Shown: positions 52,698 to 61,453, counted from the first letter of the stretch. The stretch: 64,000 nt of DNA from an uncultured Pirellulaceae bacterium (GCA_937921995.1 CAKZVF010000055.1:25783-89782); one strand, 5' to 3'. Notes: a model not told the origin generated them from the letters alone. Numbers and translations are program-made.

Positions 52698-53903
52698 ATG
52701 CCTGAATTTACCTACATCGCGCGCAGCATCGACGGGACGAAAGTCTCAGGAAAGATGACTGCAAACACCGAACGAGATGTGATCGGTGCGCTTTCGAAGG
52801 ATTCCCTGTTCCCGATCAAGGTTGAGGCTCCCGTTGAAAAGAAACCGATCACCTTCGGTTCGGGCGTGTCACCACAGAAAATTTCAGTGTTCTACGAACA
52901 ATTGGCATCCTTGCTGACCAATGGTGTGCCGCTGCTGCGATCGCTGACGATCCTACGTGACCAAACCAAAATTGAGACGCTCAAAACGACGCTGAATGAT
53001 GTGATCCGGCGCGTTGAGGACGGCGAAAATCTGTCTGATGCGTTTCAGCGTCATCCAAAGATCTTCAACGACATGGCCGTCAACATGGCTCGCGCCGGTG
53101 CTGAAGGCGGCTTTCTTGAGGACGCTCTTTCGCGCGTGGCCAAATTTACCGAACAAGCGGCCGAACTTCGGGGACGCACGATCGGGGCCATGATCTACCC
53201 TGCGGTATTGTTCAGCATGGGCAGTGTCATCGTGGCGGTGCTGTTGGTTTACTTCGTGCCAAAATTCGAATCCATGTTTGACACGTTGCGAGCCACCGGT
53301 CAATTGCCGTGGGTGACCGAAATGCTGCTGGCCTTTAGCACACGCATTCAGTTTTGGGGCCTGCCTATTTTGATCCTGATGCTGATCGTCTTTTTTGTGC
53401 TGCGTTATCAGATACAAACGCCGCGTGGCCAGATGGTTTTTGACGGCATAAAGATTAAAATACCGATGTTGGGAAGCATCTTTTTGAATCTATCGGTGGC
53501 ACGATTTTGCCGCGTGCTGGGAACGCTGCTAAAAAACGGCGTGCCGATTCTCAAAGCGCTTGATATCAGCCGCGATGCCGCGGGCAACAAAGTTCTCTCC
53601 GCGGCGATCGCCAAAGCGTCGGAGAACATCACCGCCGGTGAATCGTTGTCGGTGCCGCTGAAGAAATCAGGCCACTTCCCGCACGATGTTACCGAAATGC
53701 TCAGCGTCGCCGAAGAGTCCAATTCGTTGGATTCGGTGCTGATCAATATTTCCGATGGATTGGAAAAACAAACCATTCGTCGGCTCGATTTGATGGTTAA
53801 GCTGATCGAGCCTCTGATGTTGATGGTGATGGCGGCCGTTGTTTTGGTCGTCGTCGTTGCTCTGCTGCTGCCAATCATGAAAATGGGTAGTGCGATCGAG
53901 TAA
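52698..53903 (+). CDS. gspF: Type II secretion inner-membrane platform protein GspF
   Basis: A 401-residue inner-membrane protein forming the assembly platform above GspE. It holds two GspF domains (~70-195 and ~275-395) with the recurrent motifs FYEQLASLLTNGVPLLRSLT and FCRVLGTLLKNGVPILKALD. Three membrane helices are visible: YPAVLFSMGSVIVAVLLVYF, FWGLPILILMLIVFFVL and the C-terminal LMLMVMAAVVLVVVVALLLP. The length and the order are those of canonical GspF. The short N-terminal segment MPEFTYIARSIDGTKVSGKM is also typical. Confidence 0.96.
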   Translation: MPEFTYIARSIDGTKVSGKMTANTERDVIGALSKDSLFPIKVEAPVEKKPITFGSGVSPQKISVFYEQLASLLTNGVPLLRSLTILRDQTKIETLKTTLNDVIRRVEDGENLSDAFQRHPKIFNDMAVNMARAGAEGGFLEDALSRVAKFTEQAAELRGRTIGAMIYPAVLFSMGSVIVAVLLVYFVPKFESMFDTLRATGQLPWVTEMLLAFSTRIQFWGLPILILMLIVFFVLRYQIQTPRGQMVFDGIKIKIPMLGSIFLNLSVARFCRVLGTLLKNGVPILKALDISRDAAGNKVLSAAIAKASENITAGESLSVPLKKSGHFPHDVTEMLSVAEESNSLDSVLINISDGLEKQTIRRLDLMVKLIEPLMLMVMAAVVLVVVVALLLPIMKMGSAIE

Positions 53904-53988
53904 CCGACTTGACCGTGACTTTAAGTGTTTGCAACTTTGAAGTTTTTTATCATTGAACCCAATTGAGTTTTTGAGGAACGAGTTAGAA

Positions 53989-54438
53989 ATGAGTAATGTA
54001 AAAAATAGTTTTCGCAAAAGAACCGCGCTGCACCGGCATCGTCGTTCCGGTTTCACACTGTTGGAGCTGTTGCTTGTGATGGCGATTTTGGTCATCCTCG
54101 CCTCGCTGTCGACGGTTGCCGTTTTGAATCTTCAGTCGAGCTCGCAATCTCGAGCCGCGTTCGCGCAGATTAAAATTCTGAAGAACGCCTGCACGATGTA
54201 TAAGCTCAACGGGAATCCCTATCCCAAAACACTGGAAAATCTCATCGCACTGCCACCGGGCATGAACTCCGCGACTTGGGGCGGACCTTATTTAGAAGGC
54301 AACTCGATTCCGCTCGATCCGTGGCAAAACCCGTTCAAGTACTCTGCCAACGATGCGGCCCAGCAGGTTTTCATCTCGTCCGCTGGCAAAGACGGCCAAC
54401 ATGGAACCGCGGACGACATCCCCGGCAACAATGGCTAA
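53989..54438 (+). CDS. gspG: Major pseudopilin GspG
   Basis: The main subunit of the type II pseudopilus, 149 residues. The prepilin peptidase site is RRSG/FTLLELLLVMAIL with the conserved Glu5. The C-terminal part has the calcium-loop region of GspG (IPLDPWQNPFKYSAND, SSAGKDGQHGTADD). The ATG at 53989 (MSNVKNSF) is chosen over the TTG 12 codons upstream used by the track; GAGG lies about 12 nt before it. The leader is basic (RKRTALHRHRR), as required. Spacing to gspF is 85 bp. Confidence 0.94.
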   Translation: MSNVKNSFRKRTALHRHRRSGFTLLELLLVMAILVILASLSTVAVLNLQSSSQSRAAFAQIKILKNACTMYKLNGNPYPKTLENLIALPPGMNSATWGGPYLEGNSIPLDPWQNPFKYSANDAAQQVFISSAGKDGQHGTADDIPGNNG

Positions 54439-54485
54439 CCGATTCTTCTCCACTGTTGAACGCACGGCTATTTGCTAAGTACGTG

Positions 54486-54504
54486 CCGCGCGATTGTCGC
54501 GCGG
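54486..54504 (+). other. Compact hairpin between gspG and gspH
   Basis: A perfect 8 bp stem (CCGCGCGA / TCGCGCGG) with a TTG loop and no T-tract. It lies 48 bp after gspG. In such operons a hairpin after the major pseudopilin gene can protect its mRNA and raise its level relative to downstream genes; that role is inference here. Confidence 0.6.
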
Positions 54505-54549
54505 TGCTTCGATGCTCACACGCGGTCAGCGTTTCAGCTTAATTTATCA

Positions 54550-55128
54550 ATGACAGCAACTCGTCCCCACCATCGAAATGCGTTCTCCTTGATCGAATTG
54601 ATTCTGGTGATGGGGGTCATCGTCATGATTTTTTCGCTGGCGATTCCACTGGCAACACGGGCACTTGGATCGCACGCGCTTAGGCAATCCGCCGACCGCG
54701 TGCGTGTGGCGATGGGCAAGGCGCGCGTTGAAGCGATCAAGTCTGGGAAGATTCACGCGCTGTTTCTACAGACCAACAGCGATTGGTTCAACGTCGCTCC
54801 GTTTTCTCAGATTTCGGCGCAGCAAGGCCTCGCGGCCAGACAGACGCAGCTCAATGCCAACCAGATCCGAACCGACCTCGAAGACAACCAACTGCCCAAA
54901 GGCATTTTCTTCGCCGAAGGGATTACCTCAAACGATGGGAGGTCGGCCGACGCGTTCAGCCAAAACGGCGGCGGTGGTAATTCACAGATTAAACCCATTT
55001 TGTTTTACCCAGACGGAACGGCCCAAGACGCCAGAGTTTTTCTCAGGGATGAACAAGCAAACATGACGTCGGTTCAGCTTCGTGGGCTGACAGGCATCGC
55101 AAAGACAGTGAAGACCCAGCAAAACTGA
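54550..55128 (+). CDS. gspH: Minor pseudopilin GspH
   Basis: A 192-residue minor pseudopilin. The prepilin motif is HRNA/FSLIELILVMGVIVM, with Ala rather than Gly at -1 and the conserved Glu5. The globular part (GKARVEAIKSGKIHALFLQ, ILFYPDGTAQDARVFL) matches the GspH domain. The ATG at 54550 is preferred to the track start 26 codons upstream because it leaves a short basic leader (MTATRPHHRN). It sits 111 bp after gspG and 112 bp before gspI. Confidence 0.88.
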   Translation: MTATRPHHRNAFSLIELILVMGVIVMIFSLAIPLATRALGSHALRQSADRVRVAMGKARVEAIKSGKIHALFLQTNSDWFNVAPFSQISAQQGLAARQTQLNANQIRTDLEDNQLPKGIFFAEGITSNDGRSADAFSQNGGGGNSQIKPILFYPDGTAQDARVFLRDEQANMTSVQLRGLTGIAKTVKTQQN

Positions 55129-55240
55129 CGGGCTTTTCTCGCCGCCCATGAGGAAGAAATTTGCGGAAGACAGCTCCAGCACAGAGGCCAGGATTTGAAC
55201 GGCTGCTTTCAAAAATCGTTTCTACCAACGAAACACCATT

Positions 55241-55648
55241 ATGAAACATCACCATCGACACAACAAAAAACGCAACCGGAGCGGGCTGAGCCTGCTTGAG
55301 GTGATTTTGTCGATCGCGATTCTTGGGACGTCGATGGCGATAATAGGGCAATTTTTCTATCTCGGTTACCGCGCGGCCGACCGAGCACGTCGTCAGTTCG
55401 ATGCGACCTTGATCTGTGATTCGGTGATGGCCGAACTCGCCGCTGGCGTGATTGAACCCCAGTCCATCGGCGGCGCAGAAGCCCCCAACAATCCGCGCTG
55501 GCAATATTCGGTCGACGTCGTGAATTCAGATATCAACGGGCTGCTATTGGCGACCGTATCGGTGCGTCAACGCAACGAAGATAACATCGAAATGTCATTG
55601 GTGCGGTTGCTGCCGGATCCTGACTATCTACCGGGGGAAGAATTTTGA
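55241..55648 (+). CDS. gspI: Minor pseudopilin GspI
   Basis: A 135-residue minor pseudopilin. The basic leader (MKHHHRHNKKRNRSG) is followed by LSLLEVILSIAILGTSMAII with Glu5. The later part (QFDATLICDSVMAELAAGV, RWQYSVDVV) follows GspI order. GspI forms the tip complex with GspJ and GspK. Its stop overlaps the TTG start of gspJ by four bases (TTGA), implying translational coupling. Confidence 0.87.
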   Translation: MKHHHRHNKKRNRSGLSLLEVILSIAILGTSMAIIGQFFYLGYRAADRARRQFDATLICDSVMAELAAGVIEPQSIGGAEAPNNPRWQYSVDVVNSDINGLLLATVSVRQRNEDNIEMSLVRLLPDPDYLPGEEF

Positions 55649-56652
55649 AAACTTCTTCACTCAAACAAACTAATACGGCGGGAGCACGGCCTGCCTTTAC
55701 GTTGCTGGAACTGTTATTGGCGCTGGCGTTGACGGTGGTCGTCATCAGCACTATCGCGACGGCGATCCAAGTCAATCTGTTCTCGCTCACGCGTGCCCAG
55801 GCAAACATAGAACGCAAACAAATCGCGCGTAGTGTCATGGCCATGATCGGCAACGACATCCGCGCCGCGGTACAGTTTCGCGCGGCCGATTTTTCGGGAC
55901 TTGAAGAGGTCTTGCTGTCGCAGCAAATGATCGCCGGCATCCAACCCACCGACATCAGCAGCGCTTCAGCCGACGAACTTTCGCCCGATTCCATCACCGT
56001 CGATGCCATCCAATCAGCGGTGGAAGCACAACAGGCTCAATCGCAAACGCAATCACAACCAGACACCGAAGAATTCACTTCCTCCGACGATGTTTCCGAC
56101 GAAGAAGAAGTTGACTGGTCGGTGGGTTTGGTGGGCGACGCGAACTTCATCATGCTGGACATCAGCCGACTCCCGCGTATCGACCAATACCATCCGCTGA
56201 TTCAAACCGCTCAAGATGCCGTGACAACAGGTTCGGACATTAAACAGGTCGTCTACTATGTCGCTGCCGTCGGCGGTCAGACCGGTGCGAACAACGTGCT
56301 TGTGGACGAATCTAATGTGAATCGGCGAGGGTTGTTTCGGGACGAAATTGATCGCGCGGTGGCCTTCTATCAGGGCGGCACCAACCCGGGAACGCCCAAG
56401 GATTATTCGCAATTGATTGCCACCGAAGTGGTTCAGATTCAGTTTCGCTATTTTGATGGGACCGATTGGCAATCACAGTGGGATTCCACAGAGAACGCGG
56501 GCTTTCCCTCGGCCGTCGAGATCAACATCGTCGTGGACACCAGCCCGCTGGCCGACCCGACCAACGCCTATCAAAATGACGGTCGATTTGAAAACTATCG
56601 TAGCGTCGTTCATCTTCCTCTGGCCGAGATCGAGGAGGAAGAAGATGAATAG
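55645..56652 (+). CDS. gspJ: Minor pseudopilin GspJ with acidic insertion
   Basis: A 335-residue minor pseudopilin, longer than usual GspJ (~200). The prepilin motif is ARPA/FTLLELLLALALTVVV, with Ala at -1 and Glu5. The middle carries a Gln- and acid-rich insertion (QQAQSQTQSQPDTEE, SSDDVSDEEEVDW), and the C-terminal part (IQFRYFDGTDWQSQWDST) is the conserved GspJ end. The TTG start overlaps the end of gspI, and gspK starts inside the last codons of this gene. The extra segment is probably a loop exposed at the pseudopilus tip. Confidence 0.85.
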   Translation: MKTSSLKQTNTAGARPAFTLLELLLALALTVVVISTIATAIQVNLFSLTRAQANIERKQIARSVMAMIGNDIRAAVQFRAADFSGLEEVLLSQQMIAGIQPTDISSASADELSPDSITVDAIQSAVEAQQAQSQTQSQPDTEEFTSSDDVSDEEEVDWSVGLVGDANFIMLDISRLPRIDQYHPLIQTAQDAVTTGSDIKQVVYYVAAVGGQTGANNVLVDESNVNRRGLFRDEIDRAVAFYQGGTNPGTPKDYSQLIATEVVQIQFRYFDGTDWQSQWDSTENAGFPSAVEINIVVDTSPLADPTNAYQNDGRFENYRSVVHLPLAEIEEEEDE

Positions 56653-58219
56653 TCGCCGTGGAAAACTCCGCCAACGCAATGATGGTTTTTTGCTGATCAT
56701 TGTTTTGGTCACGATCGTGATGATGACGTTGGCCGCCTATACATTCACGTCTTTGATGCAGATCGAATTTCAAGCGTCGCGCGTGTTGTCGCGGCGCGTC
56801 CAATCGAAATACTTGGCCGATTCGGGCGTCGATTACGTTCGGTTGTTTTTGGCATCGGAGCGTCAAGAAATCCACGCCAATGGCGGGCTGTGGGATAACG
56901 CTGACATGTTCCAAGCCGTCCCCGCAGCGGTCGACGTGAACAACCTTGAATTGGTGGGGCGTTTTTCGATCGTCGGTCCGAACCTTAACGACGATGGGAT
57001 TCCTGAAGGCTATCGTTTTGGGTTGGTCGATGAATCCAGCAAAATCAACGTTAACGCTTTGCCGTATTATGACAGCTGGCAACCCGGCAGTGCGCGCCAA
57101 ATCCTGATGGCGCTGCCTTCGATGACCGAAGAAGTTGCCGACGCGATTCTCGACTGGGTCGACAGCGACGACGACATCCGGGAATTCGGCACCGAAGGAT
57201 CGTTCTACCGCGGGCAGTCGCCGCCGTACGATGTGAAAAACGGGCCGATGGACAGCTTGGACGAAATGTTGCTTATTCGTGACATCACGCCGGATTTGCT
57301 GTTTGGTTTGGACATCAATCGAAACGGCGTTTTGGATGACGTTGAGACCGTCGGCACCAATGCTTCCTCTTTGGAGGCCGACATGTATTTGGGATGGGCC
57401 AACTACATTACGCTGTTCAGCAAAGAAACGAACCAAAATGGCGAAGGGCTGACGCGTATCAACATCAATGGCCAGGACCTTGACCAGCTGCAAGATGATT
57501 TAAAGTCGGCGTTCAACGACGAGTGGACCAACTATATTATTCATTACCGAATTTCGGGACCGGCCTCGATCGTGCCCACGCCCATCGACAACACCATTGT
57601 CTCAGCGGCCGAAGTTGATCCGAATCTGACCGGCGAAGAAACAGGCGGGTTTACTTTTTCCAGCGTCGTAGATTTGGTTGACACTTATGTTGAAACCACC
57701 GATGAAGAGGGAGAAACCGTTTACCTTCAATCGCCCATCAATGTTCAATCACTGGGCGTTGCCATGACCACCGCAATGAAAAGCTTGACGGTGTACGAAG
57801 GCGAATCAATTCCTGGCCGCATCAATATCATGCAAGCCCCGCGCCGGACGCTCGAAGGCATCCCCGGCATGGATTCCGAATTAATCGACACCATCATTCA
57901 GGTACGCGAATACGAACTGGACGATCCCGATTTTCTGGATATCAATCGCAATTACGAGACGTGGTTGCTGACTGAATTTCTGGTCGATGTGCCAACGATG
58001 CGGTCGTTGATGCCGTTCATCTGTGTCGGTGGTGACGTTTATCAGGCGGAGGTGATCGGATATTTCGGCGACGGGGTTGGAACCTCGCGGGCTGAGGCGA
58101 TTATTGATGCCACCGCAGATATCCCTAAGCTAATATTTTGGCGAGACAAAACGCATTTGCAGGGCACATTCTCGGTCGATGTGCTCGGCGGCGACTTTGG
58201 TTCGGGCAGCGATTTTTGA
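56645..58219 (+). CDS. gspK: Pseudopilus tip protein GspK
   Basis: A 524-residue tip pseudopilin. The prepilin-type helix is FLLIIVLVTIVMMTLAAYTF after RQRNDG; it lacks Glu5, as expected for GspK. The large globular part contains the alpha-helical GspK signature (RFGLVDESSKINVNALPYYD, DAILDWVDSDDDIREFG). A later helix-hairpin segment is LEGIPGMDSELIDTII. The ATG at 56645 is chosen because GAGGAGG lies just upstream and the leader is then short; the track start 76 codons earlier runs through gspJ. It is longer than typical (~330), with an insertion in the middle. Confidence 0.9.
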   Translation: MNSRRGKLRQRNDGFLLIIVLVTIVMMTLAAYTFTSLMQIEFQASRVLSRRVQSKYLADSGVDYVRLFLASERQEIHANGGLWDNADMFQAVPAAVDVNNLELVGRFSIVGPNLNDDGIPEGYRFGLVDESSKINVNALPYYDSWQPGSARQILMALPSMTEEVADAILDWVDSDDDIREFGTEGSFYRGQSPPYDVKNGPMDSLDEMLLIRDITPDLLFGLDINRNGVLDDVETVGTNASSLEADMYLGWANYITLFSKETNQNGEGLTRININGQDLDQLQDDLKSAFNDEWTNYIIHYRISGPASIVPTPIDNTIVSAAEVDPNLTGEETGGFTFSSVVDLVDTYVETTDEEGETVYLQSPINVQSLGVAMTTAMKSLTVYEGESIPGRINIMQAPRRTLEGIPGMDSELIDTIIQVREYELDDPDFLDINRNYETWLLTEFLVDVPTMRSLMPFICVGGDVYQAEVIGYFGDGVGTSRAEAIIDATADIPKLIFWRDKTHLQGTFSVDVLGGDFGSGSDF

Positions 58220-58248
58220 TTTCATTTGCTGAACGAATTATTGCACCA

Positions 58249-58339
58249 CGAACTGATTCAAAACGAACTGATTCAAAACGAACGATTCCCCAACCGACGA
58301 TTCCCCAACCGACGATCCCCCAACTAACGATTCCACTCC
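58249..58339 (+). repeat. 15-bp tandem repeats between gspK and gspL
   Basis: Two exact units CGAACTGATTCAAAA are followed by one 16 bp and three 15 bp units of the type CGACGATTCCCCAAC, the last degenerate. They fill the gap directly before gspL, ending 16 bp before its ATG. The 15 bp period keeps one reading frame (TDSKR, TIPQP in the overlapping ORF), but that ORF overlaps both neighbours and is not considered a gene. Confidence 0.85.
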
Positions 58340-58355
58340 AACGTTTGAAGACACT

Positions 58356-59882
58356 ATGGCTTTTGTTGCAATCGAAATTTCAGAAGATCAATTGCTGGTG
58401 GCGATCGCGCAAAAATCGGGACTGCGATGTCGCATCGACAACGTCTTCGACTTGGACACCTCCGATAGCACCGATGAACAATCTGGCGAAGCCGTTAAGG
58501 AGAAACTGAATTCTTTGGGCGTGTCGAAGTCCGTTGCCATCGCCATCGTCAGTCGTTCTTTGGCAGAGATCCGGGAGGTTACCGTTCCGCCTGCTCCGGA
58601 CAACGAACTGCCGGACATGATTCGGTTCCAAGCACGTAACGAATTCGCGTCACTCAACGATCAGTGGAAACTGGACTACGTCACGCTGACCGACGATCCG
58701 ACGTCGCCACGGAAAGTACTGGCAGCGGCGATTTCGCCTGATTTAGAAAATAAGATCCAAACGATCTGTCAACATGCGGGGCTTAAGCTCAAACGTGTTG
58801 TCTTGCGTCCCTTCGCGACGTTGGATCTGTTGAAGCCGCATCTATCCAACGACGCGCTTTCGTTGATCGTGGATCAGAACACCGATTCGACGGACATGAG
58901 CATTGTCAAAGGTGACATGCTGCTTTCGACACGCACCGTACGACTTCCCGACTCGCTGACGCCGGAACAGTCCTCGAAACAACTGATCACCGAAGTCCGC
59001 CGCACGGTGGCCTCGCATAAGATCTCCGCCGACAGCGACGCGATCCAGGACATCGTCGTTCCCGGCCAAGAGGTCCAACACCGGCATCTCAAAGGCAACC
59101 TCGAAGGGCAATTGGGAATGAACGTGAAGTTCTTGTCCCCCTTCGACCTCGCCGACGTCCAGAGTGGACTGGACAAAGACAGTGCTGTTAGCCCGGCGCG
59201 GTTTGCGTCTTTGTTTGGTGCGTTGGAAACCGAAGTTGCCGGCGAGCAGCCTCGTCTGGATTTCGTGAACGTGCGAAAAACAGAGGAAATCAAAACCGAT
59301 TATTCGAAGCTGTATTTCTACGGAGCGCTAGCGGCGGCAGTCGCCGTCGTCGGAATGTTTCTCGCGTGGATGATCCTTAGATCTCAAGCTTCAGCGATTG
59401 AAACCGCCAAGGCGAATTTGCTCGCCGCGGTCGAGGTGAATCAGGGCAACGGCACGATTCCGCCGGTTGAACAACAGCTGAAAGACGTTGGCGTGATCGA
59501 CCAGTGGAAAACAGAAGAAATCAACTGGCTGACAGAGCTTTCGCAATTCAGCCAACGATACCTATTGCCCGATGATGTCATCGCTGATTCGTTCACCGCA
59601 TCGGTCCAACGCGACGGGACTCCCAAGATCGAACTATCGGGCCGTATCGTCGATGATCTGGAAAAAACGGACCAACTGATTCGGGAACTGAACAAACGTC
59701 CCTACGAAGTTCAAACCATTGACACCGGAACGGCTCCTCCAGACCAGCAAAGCGAATACCCTTCGACGTTTGTTTACCATTTTCAATTACCTGATTCAGC
59801 GCTAACGAATCTGAATATTTTGAACCGGCGGGCTTCCCAATTCGGTAAAACGGCAACCTCAAAATCAGGGAGCCAGCCATGA
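58356..59882 (+). CDS. gspL: Type II secretion protein GspL (PilM/PilN-like fusion)
   Basis: A 508-residue bitopic inner-membrane protein. The cytoplasmic N-terminal ~310 residues have an actin/PilM-like fold (FVAIEISEDQLLVAIAQ, LIVDQNTDSTDMSIV). The membrane helix is LYFYGALAAAVAVVGMFLAW (~325-345). The periplasmic part is PilN-like (ELSQFSQRYLLPDDVIAD, ELSGRIVDDLEKTDQLIREL). GspL links GspE to the membrane and pairs with GspM. The ATG overlaps no gene upstream and follows tandem repeats. The stop overlaps the gspM start (ATGA), so the two are coupled. Confidence 0.83.
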   Translation: MAFVAIEISEDQLLVAIAQKSGLRCRIDNVFDLDTSDSTDEQSGEAVKEKLNSLGVSKSVAIAIVSRSLAEIREVTVPPAPDNELPDMIRFQARNEFASLNDQWKLDYVTLTDDPTSPRKVLAAAISPDLENKIQTICQHAGLKLKRVVLRPFATLDLLKPHLSNDALSLIVDQNTDSTDMSIVKGDMLLSTRTVRLPDSLTPEQSSKQLITEVRRTVASHKISADSDAIQDIVVPGQEVQHRHLKGNLEGQLGMNVKFLSPFDLADVQSGLDKDSAVSPARFASLFGALETEVAGEQPRLDFVNVRKTEEIKTDYSKLYFYGALAAAVAVVGMFLAWMILRSQASAIETAKANLLAAVEVNQGNGTIPPVEQQLKDVGVIDQWKTEEINWLTELSQFSQRYLLPDDVIADSFTASVQRDGTPKIELSGRIVDDLEKTDQLIRELNKRPYEVQTIDTGTAPPDQQSEYPSTFVYHFQLPDSALTNLNILNRRASQFGKTATSKSGSQP

Positions 59883-61138
59883 TCGAAAACATGACGCAAA
59901 GAGAAAAAACGCTGGCGGGAGTAACCGTCGGCGCATTGGTTGTCGCGCTGCTGTTTGGAATATTCTTTTGGTTCCTCAATAGTTACAACAGTAACGCTGC
60001 CGTTTTGCAGGGAATTGATTCACGCATCAGCGACCAAGAAAATCTTACATTGCAGGGCATGCAGGCGGCCACACGGAAGCGTTACTATGTTCAGACCAGC
60101 CCTACCAGTAAGATCTCGGACGCAAAAAACCAATACATCGCGTGGCTGAACAAAACACTCCGCGAAGACATCGGTGTCAATCTGACTGGCGTCGACCCTG
60201 GCAGGAATCTAACGCTCAAATCCGACACGAAAGTTGTGGCGGAGCAAATGTTGTTTACGATTCGCCCCAAGTTGAAGTTGAAACAGTTGGTTGAATTTTT
60301 AAACGCGTTTTACTCTGTCGATACGCTGCATCGGATAAAGTTATTGAAGTTGACGCCGCTCACTGAATCCACAGGAAAGAAAGCTGCACGAACGCGCACG
60401 GGCGAACTTTCAGCGCAGATTCAGATCGAAGTCTTGGTGCTCAAGGACGGTGTTGAACGCGACCAAATTGCGAACGTCTATCGAGATGCTGGCATTCCAA
60501 TCGAAAAAGCCATGGAAACGATTGTACGCCGTGACGTTTTCGGTGCGGCCAATAATGCACCAACGGTTAAGGTGAACAAAAGTTCGTCTTATGTATCTGG
60601 AAAACCTGTTTCCATTAACGTCACCACCAGCGACGCAGACGAAGAAGACTTGCTGACGATGGAGCTGATCGAATCCGAAGTGGAAGAAGCAGAATTGAAA
60701 CCTGACGCAAAAGGGAAGAAGGCAAAATTGACGATCCCTGGGCAGACTGCTGGGAAATATAAATTATTGATTCGCGTTACCGACAATGGCTTGCCCGCGA
60801 AATCGTCCGAGCAAAAGGTGGAGCTTACTTTCAAGGATCCTCCCCCAAAAAAGAAAGCTCCTCCAAAACCCAAAAAACCACCGCCACCTAAAAATGCACC
60901 GAAGACTTTTATTACCAGCAACCTGAAAGCGGATGGCATCTGGCGTGTACTGATTACATCGCGAATGGATGGTAAGAAGTATCGTTTGACCGAAGGCGAA
61001 AGTTTCGAGCTGGATGGACGCGAATGGGAAGTGATGGAAATTACGCGCGATTCAGCAACATTTTCTGTCGATGGACAAGAGGTAGAACTTGAACGTGGCG
61101 TTCCGTTCTCCGAAGCCGACTTGGAAGATGACGAGTAA
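59879..61138 (+). CDS. GspM/PilO-like protein fused to an Ig-like and a GspC/PilP-like segment
   Basis: A 419-residue inner-membrane protein. One N-terminal helix (TLAGVTVGALVVALLFGIFF) and a periplasmic region to ~215 resemble GspM/PilO (EQMLFTIRPKLKLKQLVEFL). A region at ~225-320 looks like an Ig or cadherin-type domain (SYVSGKPVSINVTTSDADEE). A Pro-Lys linker follows (PPPKKKAPPKPKKPPPPK), and the last ~80 residues (GIWRVLITSRMDGKKYRLTE, GESFELDGREWEVMEITRD) recall the HR domain of GspC/PilP, which contacts the secretin. Such a fusion would join the GspM and GspC roles, which would fit the absence of separate gspC. The GspC-like call is inference from layout and weak pattern. Confidence 0.68.
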   Translation: MIENMTQREKTLAGVTVGALVVALLFGIFFWFLNSYNSNAAVLQGIDSRISDQENLTLQGMQAATRKRYYVQTSPTSKISDAKNQYIAWLNKTLREDIGVNLTGVDPGRNLTLKSDTKVVAEQMLFTIRPKLKLKQLVEFLNAFYSVDTLHRIKLLKLTPLTESTGKKAARTRTGELSAQIQIEVLVLKDGVERDQIANVYRDAGIPIEKAMETIVRRDVFGAANNAPTVKVNKSSSYVSGKPVSINVTTSDADEEDLLTMELIESEVEEAELKPDAKGKKAKLTIPGQTAGKYKLLIRVTDNGLPAKSSEQKVELTFKDPPPKKKAPPKPKKPPPPKNAPKTFITSNLKADGIWRVLITSRMDGKKYRLTEGESFELDGREWEVMEITRDSATFSVDGQEVELERGVPFSEADLEDDE

Positions 61139-61168
61139 TCACCAAATTCGCCGGCGTTCGTGACGTAT

Positions 61169-61453
61169 GGTAGTGGATGAGGCAACGAATCCTGCATCTG
61201 CATTCAAAGTCGCCAAAAATCCCGCGGCGTTGTAGTGCCCTCAAGCACTCATTTTATACAAAGATCGGACAGCGTTTAACGACGAGCCGGCAGGCGACCG
61301 TGTTTGGCGGAGCGAGACACCGACGCCTGCCGGCTAGTCGTTAAACTGACCCGAAATAGTTGAGGTCAAAGAAACTAAGTCTGAACCTTTTGAAGCCTAA
61401 AATGAGTTCCATTGACCTTTTTCCCGCTGGATTCGTGGCCTCATCCAACTACC
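61169..61453. repeat. Composite repeat: 73 bp hairpin (copy 3) inside an inverted pair
   Basis: The core hairpin (61274-61346) has termini GTTTAACG...CGTTAAAC and the stem AGCCGGCAGGCG/CGCCTGCCGGCT; its loop matches copies 1 and 2. It is enclosed by an inverted pair of the dispersed repeat: GGTAGTGGATGAGGCAACGA at 61169 and GATTCGTGGCCTCATCCAAC near 61430. The block lies between the convergent 3' ends of the gspM-like gene and xylB. No gene is seen in 61139-61478. Confidence 0.85.

Noticed and set aside
58249-58339. Possible CRISPR array
   Set aside because: The units are directly adjacent without spacers and no cas genes are present.
58138-58509. ORF containing in-frame TDSKR/TIPQP repeats
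   Set aside because: It overlaps the end of gspK and the start of gspL, has no Shine-Dalgarno sequence, and reads through tandem repeats only because the unit is 15 bp.
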